This document shows, in pieces, positions 38,145 to 51,100 of a stretch of DNA of 64,000 nucleotides (its first letter is position 1; the number at the start of each line of letters is the position of its first letter). A model generated the notes under the pieces. It did no database searches and was not told the DNA's origin. It saw only the letters and a program-made list of their open reading frames with translations. The position numbers and the translations under genes were made by a program. The DNA comes from Blattamonas nauphoetae (taxonomy: Eukaryota > Preaxostyla > Oxymonadida): NCBI GenBank assembly GCA_033064195.1, contig JARBJD010000174.1, positions 1 through 64,000 on the forward strand, given 5' to 3'.

Positions 38145-40805
38145 ATGGCCGATCGCGAAACAGTTCCCCCTGAACCCGCACACAAAGTCTTGCTTGAAAG
38201 TTTGTTTTGTCGGCTTTATTTTCTTGTTCTCGTGCTTTTTTCTCATCATCAATCATCCACTCACTTCATCTCGAATTCAATCAGATACTCTCATATTTCA
38301 CACAAGAAACGGACAATCAAGAGAGGCAGACTGGCAAGACTTCATCTATCCCAATGATCCACATGCAATCGTGGAAATCCGTGAGACGAATCTCGAATCC
38401 GAGAATCGAGTTCGTCAGCAAGTCTTTGTCAAGTTCAGCCAGCCCAATATCGCAGAAAAGTACCAAATCGGGCATATTTATGTTTGTTAGGGAGAGTTAA
38501 GTGATTGTGAGAGAGATCCCAAACCGGATAGTGAGCGATTGTCGGCACGGGATGTGTCTTCCATCTATCTTCCCTTCTTCCCTCAGCCCTCCCCTTCACC
38601 TCCTTCGTTTTTTTCATCTGTTTCCCTTTTCATTCAGTTTGTCGCCAAATCTCCCTTCAAATGTGAGCAAGCGATGATCACGACATCCCTTCTCATCAAC
38701 CTCAGTGCCCTCACACACATCAAGCCCCCGCTCACCGTGACAGCCTTTCGATCCATTTTGGCTGACCTTTTGCAGTGTGATCTCCCCTCTGATCGTCATG
38801 ATCCTTCTGATTCAATCGTATTGAGTCATCATTCCTCCTCAACCCATCACTAATCCCCTCATTCTTTTCCCCCTTATCTTTCCTTCCAGGCCCACAAATA
38901 TTCGGACTTACAGCATTGTTGAGATGCAGCATTCTCTTCGGATCCTCTTCCCGACGCGGCCCGAAGCGAAGAAGGTGAGGGACATCCTCATCAACTCCCA
39001 TCTTTTTTCCCCACCATCATCGTTCTCTCCCAGCACTTCCATCTTCTCTGCCACCGACCATTTCGATCAAACCGTTTCGATCACCGAACAAAGCAAACTC
39101 AAGTTCATTCGCTGGCCGAACGATTTTGACAACAACCACACATTCCTCTTCCTCTCCTTCAAGTCCAAGTTCATCGAGAGAGTCAAGTATGCCCAGCCGA
39201 ATGAAACAGAAGAGAACATCATCACACAATTCAAAGCGTGGTTGATCACCGAGCTCGAAAAGCTGACCGAGCAGGTCCACCGCCAACTTGAGGAGGAGCA
39301 CCCTGACCGTCGTTGGAAGCTTCCGAGCCTTCGGATCGAGTTGAATTGCGAAAACCGGGTTTATTTACCCGGTGGGCACTGCTTCTTCAGAGACGTCCCG
39401 CTCGAAGAACAAGAAGAGGTGTGAAATTCCATGTCCCAAATAGTCGTTCTGTCTCATTCATCTTCTTCATTCCACCTTATTCTGTCAAATTTCACTGAAC
39501 TCATTCTTCCATCTTGCAGTACACACGCCGAGTGTTCAACCTCTTGGTCAAGAACCACCCATCCCCTGCTCACAGAGAACCTCATCCGGCTGGAAGTTTA
39601 GTCACCAACCAGTTTGGCGGTCGAACAGAAGTGGCAGTGTTCATCAACGGCGGGAAGGACTCGGACAGAAAGGTGAAACGGAACAAGATTGATGCAAGAC
39701 GGAGGGACATTCAGAAGAGGAAAGTATGTGTGTGAGGGTCTCGTGTTGTGTTGATGTCTCGTTCGGGCTGTTTGATTCTCCGCTGGATTTCTCTCTTCAT
39801 CTGTCTCTCTCGACCAGTCCTCTCAGTCGGATGACCCAACATCAGTTCTGAATCACTCAGCCGGAAAGAGTTTGAAGATCTCTTTGTTCTCATGAGTTGT
39901 GCTTTGAATGCTCTTCTCCTTTTCTCCTCTTCCTCTCATCCACTCCTTCCACAGATTCGTCCCCTTCAGAACAAATCAGATACACAAACATCATCAATCC
40001 TCAAACACACCCCCAAGACGCAAGACTCCAGCATCCCTCCCTTCAAACTCAGACCCACCACCCCATTTTCCAATCACCCCCACAATCCCCTTCTCCCACC
40101 CTCCATTTCTCAAACTCGCAGTATCACTTCAGCCAATTCTCCAACCGTCACATCCCTCTTCGCTCGGATCCCCCTCCTCCAAGTGTGTTCTCCCCTCCAC
40201 AATACCAGCCCTACAATGTGCTCTCCGTTTCCGCAGAGAATGGAGTGCCCTCAATTCACTCGAACCATGCTCTGGCGAACCAATCCACGTTCCAACCAAT
40301 TTCTCTTCAGTTCAACTCTCCGATCTGGGTTTCGAATCCCACTTCATTCGCAAATACCACTTCATTCGCAAATCCCACCCTGACTCAAGTGCCCCGGCAC
40401 TCTGTTATCTTACCAATTCAGTCGGAACAGCGACGGGCTTCGTGGAGCCAGTCCAAACCCTTCGTTCCCAACATGTCACCATTTCTAAAACAACAACCTC
40501 AATCCACACCATCGTCCCCATTCTCCCACCACAACACTCATCCCATTCAACATCACGTCCAACAAGAACATGACATGTCCAGCGATGTCAGATACCCTTC
40601 ACCGATGATCGATTTCGCGGAAGAAGTTGATCTGTCTGACGATGGAGGTGTCTTCGACGACAATCTTGGAAGCATTGATGGCTTTCACGAGAGCAATATG
40701 GATGAGACTGACTTTGATAAACACTTTTCAGGCGAAGTTGGTTGGGATGACTCGGATTATGAGTGGCAAGAAGGCGATGGTGATGGTACGAGAACGAGAG
40801 AGTGA
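38145..40805 (+). CDS. Large uncharacterised multi-exon protein
   Basis: Seven exons (introns 38200-38284, 38482-38637, 38775-38889, 39419-39519, 39724-39817 and 39870-39954) give 674 residues. The first about 340 residues look ordered. They hold strand-rich blocks (for example VEIRETNLESENRVRQQVF) and a helical part (FKAWLITELEKLTEQV). A basic block (DRKVKRNKIDARRRD) follows, and the last about 280 residues are Pro/Ser/His-rich with an acidic end. Donors are of the GTTTG, GTGTG and GTATG types and all junctions keep frame. A DNA-binding or scaffold role is possible, but no fold was recognised. The final exon lacks an ATG of its own, which supports linking it upstream. Confidence 0.55.
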
Positions 40806-41010
40806 AAAAACTATTTTAAAACCATAATTTTGATCTCATTTGAGATGTCGAAGCGATTCCAATTCTTATTTGGAATTTATCGTTAAATACAACGAGATTT
40901 CATGGTTATGATCATGACAATTGACGAGCTGAATGTCCATAATTCTATTGTCTTGAGGATCTCAGACGACATCAACGATAAAAATGTCGTGAATAAATGT
41001 GTAAAAGTGG
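40806..41010. other. Intergenic region between convergent genes
   Basis: A/T-rich, with no coding or structural signal recognised. Confidence 0.4.
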
Positions 41011-41378
41011 CTATATATACTCATTGAATGTCATTGTGATTTGGTTGTCGTACACACTGGAGAAGTCTGTGATGAGTGTCACATTCTCATCGTATCGGAG
41101 AAACTGTGAAATATTACCTAATTCAGGCGAAGATTGTGCCAATAAAAAGTTCTTTCTCCCCATCCTCCATCCTCTTCTCTTCCCTCTTCTGGACCATCCC
41201 ACAAGATCTATTCGTGTGGTTTTGTCACCCATCGTTCTTTGCGAATAAGCGTGATTCAGACACATCCCAAATCCAAACAAAGGGACATAAGAAGTACTCA
41301 CATAAACGGTCGACAGTGTGAAACGAGATACGTGTGGATCGACCCGTTTCGAGTGGCGAAGTTGACTTGGCCAATCAT
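41011..41378 (-). CDS. Possible small gene downstream of SOD
   Basis: A model with one 65-nt intron (41301-41237, donor GTGAGT) gives 100 residues beginning MIGQVNFATRNGSIHTYLVS and ending in a strand-rich part (ENVTLITDFSSVYDNQ). The first and last parts look like real protein, but the middle is basic and low in information, and another intron near 41100 cannot be excluded. No family was recognised. Confidence 0.3.
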
Positions 41379-41504
41379 TGGAAAAAAGAACGAATCAATT
41401 GTAAAAAGAGTGAGAACAAATGATTAAGAGTGATAAGGAGGTAGAAGGGAGAGATAAATCAGTCTTGAGCGAGAAAACTCGCTTTCGACAATAATCACAG
41501 CATC

Positions 41505-42134
41505 TTACTTCTGAACACATCTCACCACTTGAAGGTTTCCTTCTGCTGATACAATTCGCTTGCAGACAACCTCCCAGTCAATGTGCTTCAGCAGTGTCTT
41601 CACGTAGTTTCCACGGCCAGTCGACCCAAAGTCAACAATGAACGCATGCTCCCAGCAGTCCACAAGAAGCAGTGGTTCCATGTTCGCCAGCATTCCGAGG
41701 TGGTGTTCTTCAACCCACGTTGTTGTCAGAGTGTCTGTCAGCTTGTCAAACATCACAGCAACCCAACCAACTCCACGGGTGCCTCCGGCGTTTTCCAGTT
41801 CGGCAATAAACTTCTCCCACGAGCCATAGTATTTTGAGAAGAACGCCTTCACTTGGTCACCAGGGGTCGTGTTTTCCGGAGAAAGATTCTCGAAGAACAA
41901 TTCGTGCATAATCACTCCGTTCACTTCGAATCCGAGGCGACGACGACGGTCAACCGCTGCCTGGCCTGTGTGAGCTCCGCTTGAAAGCTCCTTGAGCAGG
42001 TTGTTGGCATTGGTGACGTATCCTTTGTACAGGTCAAAATGTTGTTTCAGAAGATTCTCGGAGATCCCTTCCATTGGTTTGGCGGTCATCTTAGCGAGCA
42101 GACCTTCATTGAGTTTGTAGTTTCCAGCTGACAT
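41505..42134 (-). CDS. SOD: Iron/manganese superoxide dismutase
   Basis: An intronless 209-residue enzyme that dismutes superoxide to peroxide and oxygen. Metal-ligand motifs are present in order: the first His in LLKQHFDLYKGY, the second in MHELFFENLSP, and Asp and His in VDCWEHAFIVDFG. The MHELFFENL form differs from the common HxxFW form of classical eukaryotic Fe-SODs and recalls a bacterial subgroup. No targeting peptide is seen, so it is probably cytosolic. The lack of introns, in a window where most recognised genes carry them, together with the motif type is compatible with acquisition from bacteria. The start ATG at 42134 directly precedes the N-terminal domain. Confidence 0.9.
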   Translation of the reverse strand: MSAGNYKLNEGLLAKMTAKPMEGISENLLKQHFDLYKGYVTNANNLLKELSSGAHTGQAAVDRRRRLGFEVNGVIMHELFFENLSPENTTPGDQVKAFFSKYYGSWEKFIAELENAGGTRGVGWVAVMFDKLTDTLTTTWVEEHHLGMLANMEPLLLVDCWEHAFIVDFGSTGRGNYVKTLLKHIDWEVVCKRIVSAEGNLQVVRCVQK

Positions 42135-42481
42135 TTTCGTTCAGTGTAGCGTGACGATTTGACATTCCCTTAATTCTTTTCTTCGAGATCGTCCTTCATT
42201 ACGCAAATATGAGAACTGATGTCTCACAATAGTCCCAAGGAAACTTTTTTCGTTCATAATGACTGGATTGTCATTCGAACGTGTTCACAGATCACTTGAT
42301 TCGCTTTTTCTCGAACCATTTAGTAAGTGGTCACTCCAAGTGCAGAATATTGAACAAAATGAGCAAAAATTCGCACTTATGAAACAGAAAAAGTTCACAA
42401 ATCGTTGGTTCCTGTCAATTTCAAAGGCGACAAGATAAATCTGCGGACGAACAAAGAGGAAGATGAAAGGAGAACTTAACA
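42135..42481. other. Intergenic region, SOD promoter side
   Basis: About 350 bp without a supported exon; mixed composition with no repeat. Confidence 0.4.
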
Positions 42482-43831
42482 TCATGACCGAAGTGTTCCA
42501 GCCTGTGAAATCGAAAATTCCTTGAGAATTTCCATTGCTTTTGTTACAAAAGCCTCAATATGAATGACAGGTTTCATTCCCTGTTGACAACGTGTCTCCT
42601 AAAGAACAAATGATCTAAAAAGACTGAACAGACATAAAATGCTGCCCAGTGAGCAATTTGGGGTTTGATGGATGAATCACAATGTTGAAATAGGTTGTCA
42701 GCAACTCGCTGGTGAATAATGTGAAAAAATGGAAAATATACGATTAAAATGACATCCGGTGGAATACAATTCACTAGTAGTTCATAAAGCTGCTTACGGA
42801 TTTCAAGGATCCTGTGAAAATAAAGAGAAAATGACCAAACTTTTTTGGTGATTGTTCTGCTCGGATTCCATCTGCAATTTCGAGAACAGCAATTTCCCAA
42901 TCAGGTGTCGGGATTCTCATCGAAGGGTCAAGAGTCGGAAGAGATCCATGGCTCATGATGCTACCTTTGATACTCCGACAAGCATCCAACATGAGGAGGG
43001 CCTTTCGAAGGTTTCCTTTCGCAGTACCAGCAATTCGTTGTGCCAATTCTACTGGAACAGCTTGTGCACCAGCGTATTTCGTTAATTGGAATTCTTGGTT
43101 TCCAACCTTTTGAAGAATTTTCACAACATCAGAATCGGATGGAGACGGGTTGCGTATGAGCATACAACGTGAAAGAAGAGGGGGAATGAGCTTCGATGTC
43201 GACTCACAGAGCAGAATTAAGCGACATGTTGACATATACTTCTCCATTGTCCGACGGAGGGCATGTTGAGCTGGTTTTGAGAGGAGATCAGCGCCTGTAA
43301 CAACGACAACTGAAAAAAGGTAGAAAAAGGAAAGTGTAATACCTTTGAAAAGTCCCTTGGCCTCGTTTTGGCCTGTTGAGCGAGAAGGGGCTGTCGGTTT
43401 GTGGGCTTCTCCAAGATGCATGGGAAGAGATTGAGCAACTTCCTTAATGAGTTCCATGACAACATATCGATCTGCAGTTCCAGCATCGGATGGGCAAACT
43501 TCGATATGATGAGGAGATGAAAGGATCGTGATTTCAAATGTTGCACTGGAAGTCCCTTTCTGGAGTTGCCTTGATTCGACAACGACCTGAAAATGAAGCA
43601 AAAAAGATATAAAAGAGGATCTACGATTCATACTTTATTAACCTGGGGCCCAAAAACTGCTCGGAGGAGAGCCATGACTCGTGTCTTTTTTCCCGCCCCA
43701 GAAGGGCCATAGAAGAGCATATGTGGAAAATCTCCCTCCAATGCCATTAATTTCAGCCGTTGTGCCAGTTCAACATTATAATCCAGTTGTTCAATGGTGG
43801 TTGGGCGATATTTGTCGATAAGGAGAGCCAT
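42482..43831 (-). CDS. RFC3: Replication factor C subunit 3 (clamp loader)
   Basis: Six exons (introns 43633-43587, 43342-43310, 42840-42812, 42741-42709 and 42633-42599; 47, 33, 29, 33 and 35 nt) encode 390 residues. The Walker A motif reads GPSGAGKKT near residue 43. The RFC block AQHALRRTMEKYMSTCRLIL and the sensor LLSRC follow, then NLRKALLMLDACR. The C-terminal collar region ends near HIEAFVTKAMEIL. The Walker B region reads VVVTGADLLS where human RFC3 has an acidic pair, in keeping with this subunit's reduced ATPase role in other eukaryotes. It loads PCNA with the other RFC subunits. The gene is divergent from the Pol eta-like gene. Confidence 0.93.
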
Positions 43832-44155
43832 CGAGTTTAATAATGGTCGTTCAGTACGAACCTATCGAAAGCTCCAAAATAGAAGACATTCATTGTAAAT
43901 AGTTTTGAAGTGGAATGAAATTGATCAATCGAAAGAAAATGGGGAAAGCAGAGAGAAACTCTTCGTGTAAGCTTTATCTGAAGAAGTCGTGACTGTGCAT
44001 CTAATTCTTTTGGTATTCTGTGAGACTTTGTGTTTTTTTCTGAGTTAAACACGAATAATTGAATAGGTTTGGATGGAATGGTACCGTCGAAAACATAGTA
44101 TGGGTACACACACAATCCAATCAATCTGATACCATCGAAATATTCAACGTAGTTG
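43832..44155. promoter_or_regulatory. Divergent intergenic region between RFC3 and the Pol eta-like gene
   Basis: About 324 bp between two opposite starts of replication and repair genes, so it must carry both promoters. A minus-strand frame is open across it but lacks recognisable protein features. No specific motif is claimed. Confidence 0.4.
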
Positions 44156-47100
44156 ATGGACTGGAGCCAATACAGTTCCGCGGAGTACAACCAATTTCAT
44201 AGAATTATTGTTGGCTTGGAAATAGGTCACTTTTATGTTCAATTGGAAGAACTTCTCGACCCATCCTATCTCCGTCGTCCACTTTGTGTGAAGGCCATGG
44301 CTGAATCAACTTACCTCCAACGCAATTATTGTGCGATGGTTCTTGGTTGTCCAGAACGTGGTGAGACAGATCTTGTCACCTCCCTCCCTCAAGGTAAATC
44401 TCTAACAATTCCGAATAAGCTGTCTCGCCCATTTTCTAATTCTATCTTTAATACTATTCAAACATTTCTCCGTGGTCTGGACCAGATTCTCCTCGTTATT
44501 CCTCCAAAAAAACCAAAAAATGATGATCCAACTCCACCTCAGCAAAATTCAACACTCATAAAACCACCATTTCTTCTTGAACGTTCCACTCAGGCGCTTT
44601 TGTATTTGGATCTTTCAGATCTTACACATCGCCTTTTCTATACCCTCGAACAGATGTCAATTGAAAAACACGTCCCTCCTCCTGAATCTTCTCCAATTCA
44701 TGTCCTTCAAATAAAGTCGTTCAATTACGTAGGTGATTTTCTCCTGAATAAACGAGACCCCAATGTTTCACTGGCCATTGAACCATCGAAACGCACTCTC
44801 TCAGACCTTGGGTTCACAACAGCATCATCACTTGCAAACAATGATCAAAGCGAGTCCGTTCCGGATATTTTTCAGTCTTTTTCGACATCATTCCGTTCTC
44901 GAGGTCTTCCGACTATCATACCAGAACTGGCAACAAACGCAACAATCACGACCTTCCTTAGATCACCAATTTCACATTCAACTAAGCATTACATTCTAGC
45001 TGCCATTCTCGTTGATCGACTTCAAATTGAACTCTCTAAGACACCGTTACAATTCCTCAAAGAGCCAGACTCTCACAAGCCAGTCATAATTCATGCAGGA
45101 ATCGCCACAAACAAATTTCTTTCGCTTGTCGCGCTGAAATATAGCAAAGAAAGCAATGATTTATCTGTCAAAAAGGAATGGGATCGCCTTACTCGTCAGT
45201 TTGGAGAATCTCCATTCCAACACGACTATTATCCAAAAGGACTCTCCTCTTTGTCGACAATCCCTTCCGGGTCAGACGAAGCACACGCTGCACTGAGAGC
45301 TCTTCCAACCGAATTTTTAGGGAGTTATGACTACACAGTAGCAGATGCCTTTCCAGCAGCGAGAAATCTCCCAAAGTATGTGTTTTTGTTGAAAGATTCT
45401 TCGTTAGTACAATTGGGGAACTCTTCTCGTCGACGGGAGATGACATTCTGACGATCTTTACATCGTCAATCAAACAGCACACTCTCAACCAGATCCGCAA
45501 CCTTGTTCATGGGATCGATTACTCGCCTGTCATCGATCACTCCTCGTCGCCAGCCGGACAAAACGTCACATCTTCCATCAACAAATCAACCAGGTTCGAA
45601 TTTCTGACCACACAGAAAGCCACAAAAGGGAATATCTATCGTCCATCCATCACCACCCGGACACAGTTATGTGCTGAGCTCCGAGAGCAGTCATTGGAGG
45701 TACTCCATGTAATCAAACAAGAATACACTCTCTTCCGTCGCTTCCCACAGTTCGTTACTCTTCAAATCCGAATTTCGGGTGTGTATCGACAGTATCGCAC
45801 AGCGTGGAGGTTAACAGACCCTTCTCTATTCGTTTCATCTGTCAGTCTCTCAAAATGGTTTCCAAAAGATGGGACAGCAAAAGCACCAAACAGTCAACTT
45901 CCTCTTCCGTCACAAGTTGAAGAAGAACAGCAGGAAACGAATTATGGATTCCCATCCGAAGAGGAACAAAACTTAACGCCCTTTCTTGAACACGATGCTG
46001 AACCCAATTTCTTTGCTATCCAATCGGAGATGAACAGACAGACTGTTTTTGAAGGAAAACAACAACAGCTCGTCGGAACAGAAGAAGATTCCGACTTTTA
46101 CCGACTCTTCGGGTCACTGCTCGAAGGAGACGACACTTTCACCACAACAATCACGTCCCCACCCACCAGTCCTCCCCGTTCGTCACAATTTCCCTCTCAA
46201 ATACAATCGCCCCCGAGGAAGCCTGCAACAATGATCGATGATCCAACCCCACCCCCATTTCCAGCTGTTCTCATATTCAACAAAGCTCTCACAGCGTTTA
46301 CAAAACTTATCCACAAACACAACATGGCCATGTCGCGAGGTGTGCAGGCTGTTCCAGTGACTCGTTCGCCAAACGAGCCAGTTCCATCGTTCCTCCAAAC
46401 ACCAACGTCCACGTTTATCTCTCCTGTGTCCACCGATAGCCTCACCTCGCCCCAAAAGCCAAATCCAAAAGACTCGCTGAATTTGGAACTCTCGATGGTC
46501 ATGCTCATCCTGTCCAACTTCGTGGAGGTCAAGGACGTCAGTGAAAATACGGCCATCCGCCCCTCAAAGTCCATCTCAACCGCCCACCTTTTGTCAAAAT
46601 CAAACCCTGAACTCAAAAAGCGGTCTTTAAACTTGTTCTTCCTTCCGGAAAACGTGGATGTTCCCGACAAAAAGGCCGACGTGGTGAATGTGGATATGCC
46701 CACCCCCGACATCGAAACAGCATTCTGGATGAAAGGTCAGCGTCTCATTGAAGTTGATTCACTCACTGGAAATGCGAACACCCTCTCACCACGTGAAAGC
46801 CGGATCAAAGCGACCACAACTGCATCGCTCTGGCAGAATCCAAGCCCAACAGCGATCTCAACTGATCCGAATCCTCGTCTTATCAACAAACCGCATGGAT
46901 TCTCTCAACTTGTGTCGTTCATCGAAGAGCGAGACAAACGACGGGGGATACCGTCACCAAAACTGCCACCACAGTCTCAATCGAAATTAGACATGTTTGC
47001 CGTCCCTCCATGGATCTGTGACAAACCATCGTGTAGTTTTAGCCTGCCACGACAGGAACTATCGAAGAAGGATCCTGTCCTGCTTGAAACTTGCATCAAA

Positions 47101-47994
47101 GAACGAATGGGAATTGTTGCTGATCACAGGAAGACTCATCAGCAACCGACAGCTAAACGAACAAATCTCCATCTACTTAACCAAAAGCTTCTGAAACAGA
47201 AGAAAGCAAACTCGTCTCATCAAAAGAAGGAAACGACTCAGCTCTCCGACAGCGAGGATGTCCCGATTCAAAAAGAGAAACGTGAAGGAGAGTCTTCTTC
47301 GGAAGATGATTGTGAGAAGACCATACGAACAAGTCCAACGCATCAACCGTGGCTGTCGTCTGTTCTTACGCAAGACCCTTCATCTCCTCCGCTCTCATCT
47401 CCCAGTCCTCCCATGTCAGCCAGCGATGGTTTCATCCTCTCTCCTCAGCTCAGACTGAGACTCATTGCGGAAGAGCATCAAGTCCGGAAAGACGCTAAAG
47501 CCCGTCTCAGTCGAACTGAACAGATTCCGTCACGAAACAGAAAGACAACACCAAAACAATCCAAACGATCTCACACTCCGAGCAGTGAAACGAAAGAAGA
47601 AAGACGACAACGGATGGAAAGATTAAAGTTGATCGCAGAAGCTCGACTCATCCAGAAACGAATCGAACACATCGAACGACTCTCTGGAGATGCAGACATC
47701 CCCGAATCAGACACAAGCGAAGATCTGGACTTCCTTAATGATGTTTTGGTTCCAGAAACAAATGAAACACAATCCTCTCCAGAGAAACAGTTCCAACTTC
47801 CTCCAAATCAACCTATCCCTGCCGATGAACACTTAAACATAATTCATAGCATTGACACCCCACCACGGCAACTTCGCCGCTCAACCAGAATTGCAAGTAA
47901 GGTTCAGCAGGAAGCGGCAGACTTATTTAAAACAATGGATTCATCGTCGGAACATGAGGTCAAACCAAATAAACGAAAAAAGAGAAGGAAATGA
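44156..47994 (+). CDS. DNA polymerase eta-like protein lacking catalytic carboxylates, with long C-terminal extension
   Basis: Two exons (intron 45376-45407, donor GTATGT) give 1268 residues. The Y-family layout is recognisable. It begins with IIVGLEIGHFYVQLEE, where the family has an Asp-containing metal-binding strand. Next comes QALLYLDLSDL, where the family has an Asp-Glu pair. Then follow HAGIATNKFLSL (the fingers-palm GIxxNK block), LVHGIDYSPVID and the little-finger strand TLQIRISGVYRQYR. None of the expected catalytic acids aligns, so the enzyme is probably inactive. After about residue 590 the chain is Ser/Pro/Thr-rich, with a possible C2H2 pattern (WICDKPSC ... HRKTH). A structural or regulatory role in damage tolerance is inferred. 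Confidence 0.72.
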
Positions 47995-48101
47995 ATTATT
48001 TGAGATGTCTTTCCTTTTCTCAAGACACTTGTACTGAAAAATGCGTCACTCTCAACTTTTCTGTTTTACTATCTGATAAAGGCTGACTTTTGTTTCTTTC
48101 C
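47995..48101. other. Short intergenic region
   Basis: About 107 bp between two plus-strand genes, T-rich near the right end. Confidence 0.4.
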
Positions 48102-51100
48102 ATGGATCCTGTGCGATTTTTTGGTCGTTTGGATGAGTGATAGTTCTTGATCTTCGTCGCTTCTTTCAGAGACAACATCGAGATCACCGTACAGTGATCA
48201 AACCGTAATTCTGTTTTGACTCAACATTTGATTCGATCATGGTCTATTTTGTCTTCTTATGATCATTATCGGTGTTACCTAGACGGATACTTTTGATTCT
48301 CAGGATGATCCAGATTATTATGATCAAATCAACAATGAGTTACTCATTGAGACGCAATCAGAGAATGAAACACTGAAGGCACTTCTACAAACAAAAGAAA
48401 GAGACCTGAAAAGCAAGGAAGATGAAAGAAAACAGATTAAAGAAGATTTAACAAGGCGTCTTGACATGTTTGAGAGCAAAGAAAAAGAACTCCTCGAGAA
48501 AATCGCCAATCTGGAGAAAAATCTAGAAGAAATGAAAGAAGTTCATGAGTCTCAAGTTTTTCATCTCCATCAAGAAATGGAGAAAGCTCAAGAAGAGTGG
48601 AGAATGGACAAACAACACCTTCTGGATGATTTCGAGAGTGAGAGGACAGAAACGAATCGAAAATATCAAAATCAGCGTGAAACCAACAATTGTGAACATG
48701 AAGAGAAGATTCAACAACTCACAAACATGTTCATGGCAGAAAAACAAACAATGGAAACAGATTTCAACAATCGTCAAAACCAGCTGGTGACCGAACACTC
48801 TCAAGCTGTTGAATCACTCCAAAATGATTGGAAGGCCAAAGAATTGGAAATGAATGACCATCACCAGTTGACTGTTTCTCAGCTTGAAAACACATTTTCA
48901 GAACGTTTAGCTGAGCTAACTTCGAAGCACGACTCCGAACTCCAAGATATCTTGAAAGATCGAGACCAAGAAAAGCAGTCACTCTACGAAGAACAGCAGA
49001 TCACCTTATCTGACCTCAGAGACAAACATGAATCGCAACTTCGAGAATACAAGGAAGTAATGGAAAAAGAAAGATCCGAAACAAAACAATCATATGAGTT
49101 AGAACTATCTAGACTTCAGCAAGACAATGCGCAGACTCTTGAAAACCTCCAAATGGACAATGAACAAAAACTAGCTCAACTCAACGAGGAACTCGAAAAA
49201 ACCAAACAAGCAAGTAAGGAAGATCTTGAAAATCTCACAATTGACTTTGAACAGCGTTTGGCAGCTTTAACAAAAGAAAAGGATGACCAATTCGTAGAAT
49301 TCTCGGAAAAGATCCAACATCTTCACAGCGAACATGAAACACAACTGTCCACTCAACAAACCGAGCACCAAACACATCTCGAAGAATCTATTGAACGTTT
49401 GAACAACGAAAATCGGGAGGCAATCGAACAAATCAGGAGAGAGAATCAGGAAAAGATCGAAGAGATGGAAGCACGCTTCCAGAAGGAGATGGACAACAAA
49501 GATGAAGACATCCAGACACTCAAAATGGAGTACGAAGACAAAATTCGAACAATTCAGAGCGAATATGATGCAACAATCGAAAGCCAGAGACAAGAACACG
49601 AACAGAAACTCGCTGAAATCCACTCGCAACTTGAAAACTTACAGCAAGCCAGTGCTGATGAAACTCAAAGACTGAAACAAGAGAGTTCTGAACACCTGGA
49701 AGCTAAAATTCATGAATATGAAACCGCTCTCTCCGTCAAACAAAGCGAGCTTGACACAGAGCGGACAACCCACAAGGAACATGTTCTCTCGCTGGAGAAG
49801 GAACAGGAGGAGATTGTGAATCGATTGAGGGATGAGGAATCAACAAGGCGTCTCCAGATGGAAAATGAACACCGCGAAAAGACGAGAGAACAGTCGGAAA
49901 GCCACGAGCAGGAAATCCAAGCATTGAAAACATCTCATGTTGAAGAAATGAATAAGTTGAAGGGAGAGATGGACGAACATCTGAGGACACTGAAAGACGA
50001 ACATGAAGCTACAATTCAATCCATCCGAAAGGAATCCGAAGATCGACTGGAAACTGTACAGGCTGAATTTGATGCAAAATTCGAATCTCATCAAAGAGAA
50101 ATGGAGGAAAAGATGGAACAAATGAACATTGACCATACGAACACTATTGCACAGCTCAATTCTGAACGTGAAGAGAGGACGAGTGCTTTGACAAGGGAGA
50201 CTGAAGAAAAGATAGACGCAATCAGAAAAGAGTACGACCAACTCGTCGAGAATGTAAAAACGGAATCAGAAAACAAAATGAACGAGGCATCCATTGCTCA
50301 TCAGAAAGAGATCGATGAATTGAAGCTCGAACACGACACTACAATCTCAAAACTCCAAAGTGAACATGAAGAGAACACTGAAAAACTCAACTCACAACAT
50401 TCTGCCGAACAGAACAAACTTCAAGAAGAACACAACGAAAGGATTATAGAGATATTGAAAGAAAATACAGAAAAAATTGAGAGGATCCAGAGAGAGAACA
50501 GAGAGGAGATTGAAGAAATCCACAGAAAGAATTCTGAACAGTTGGAGCAACTTCGACATGAAAACTCAAGTACGATTGACCAGATCCAAAACACGCACCA
50601 GGAAGTGATTGAAACGATTCAAAGAGAGAACATGGAGAAGCTTGAACTGATTCAACGAGAAAATGCAAGTGAGATCGAAATGATTCGACAAGAACACTTC
50701 GAAGCGATGGAGACACTCAGAAAAGAGAACATGGAGAAGATTGAGATTGTTCAGCAAGAAAGCGCGGAAACGCTTCAGACACTCCAAAACAAACATGCGG
50801 AAGAAATTGAGACAATTCGTAGTGAACATAAAGAAGACATGGAAGCACTTAAACGTGACAACAATGAAAGAATAGAACAGATTCAAAGAACCAACATCAT
50901 CACAGTTGAGAAAATCCAACAAGGCAACAAAGATGAGGTTGAAAGGATTCACAGAGAACATGCACGAAAGATCGAGCAGATTCAACGGGAAAGAGATGAT
51001 GCAATTGAGACAGTACGAAAAGAGAATCGAAAAGAGATTGAGAAGATTCAAAGAGAGAACACAGAAAAAGTCGAAATGATGGAGCGCGACAAGGCGGATG

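Noticed and set aside
43837-44190. 117-codon minus-strand frame between RFC3 and the Pol eta-like gene
   Set aside because: It overlaps the start of the divergent gene and has no domain or splice support; it is more likely promoter DNA.
49267-51051. Minus-strand frames opposite the coiled-coil gene, rich in Phe and Leu
   Set aside because: They mirror the Glu/Lys-rich codons of the coiled coil and have no independent start or splice signals.
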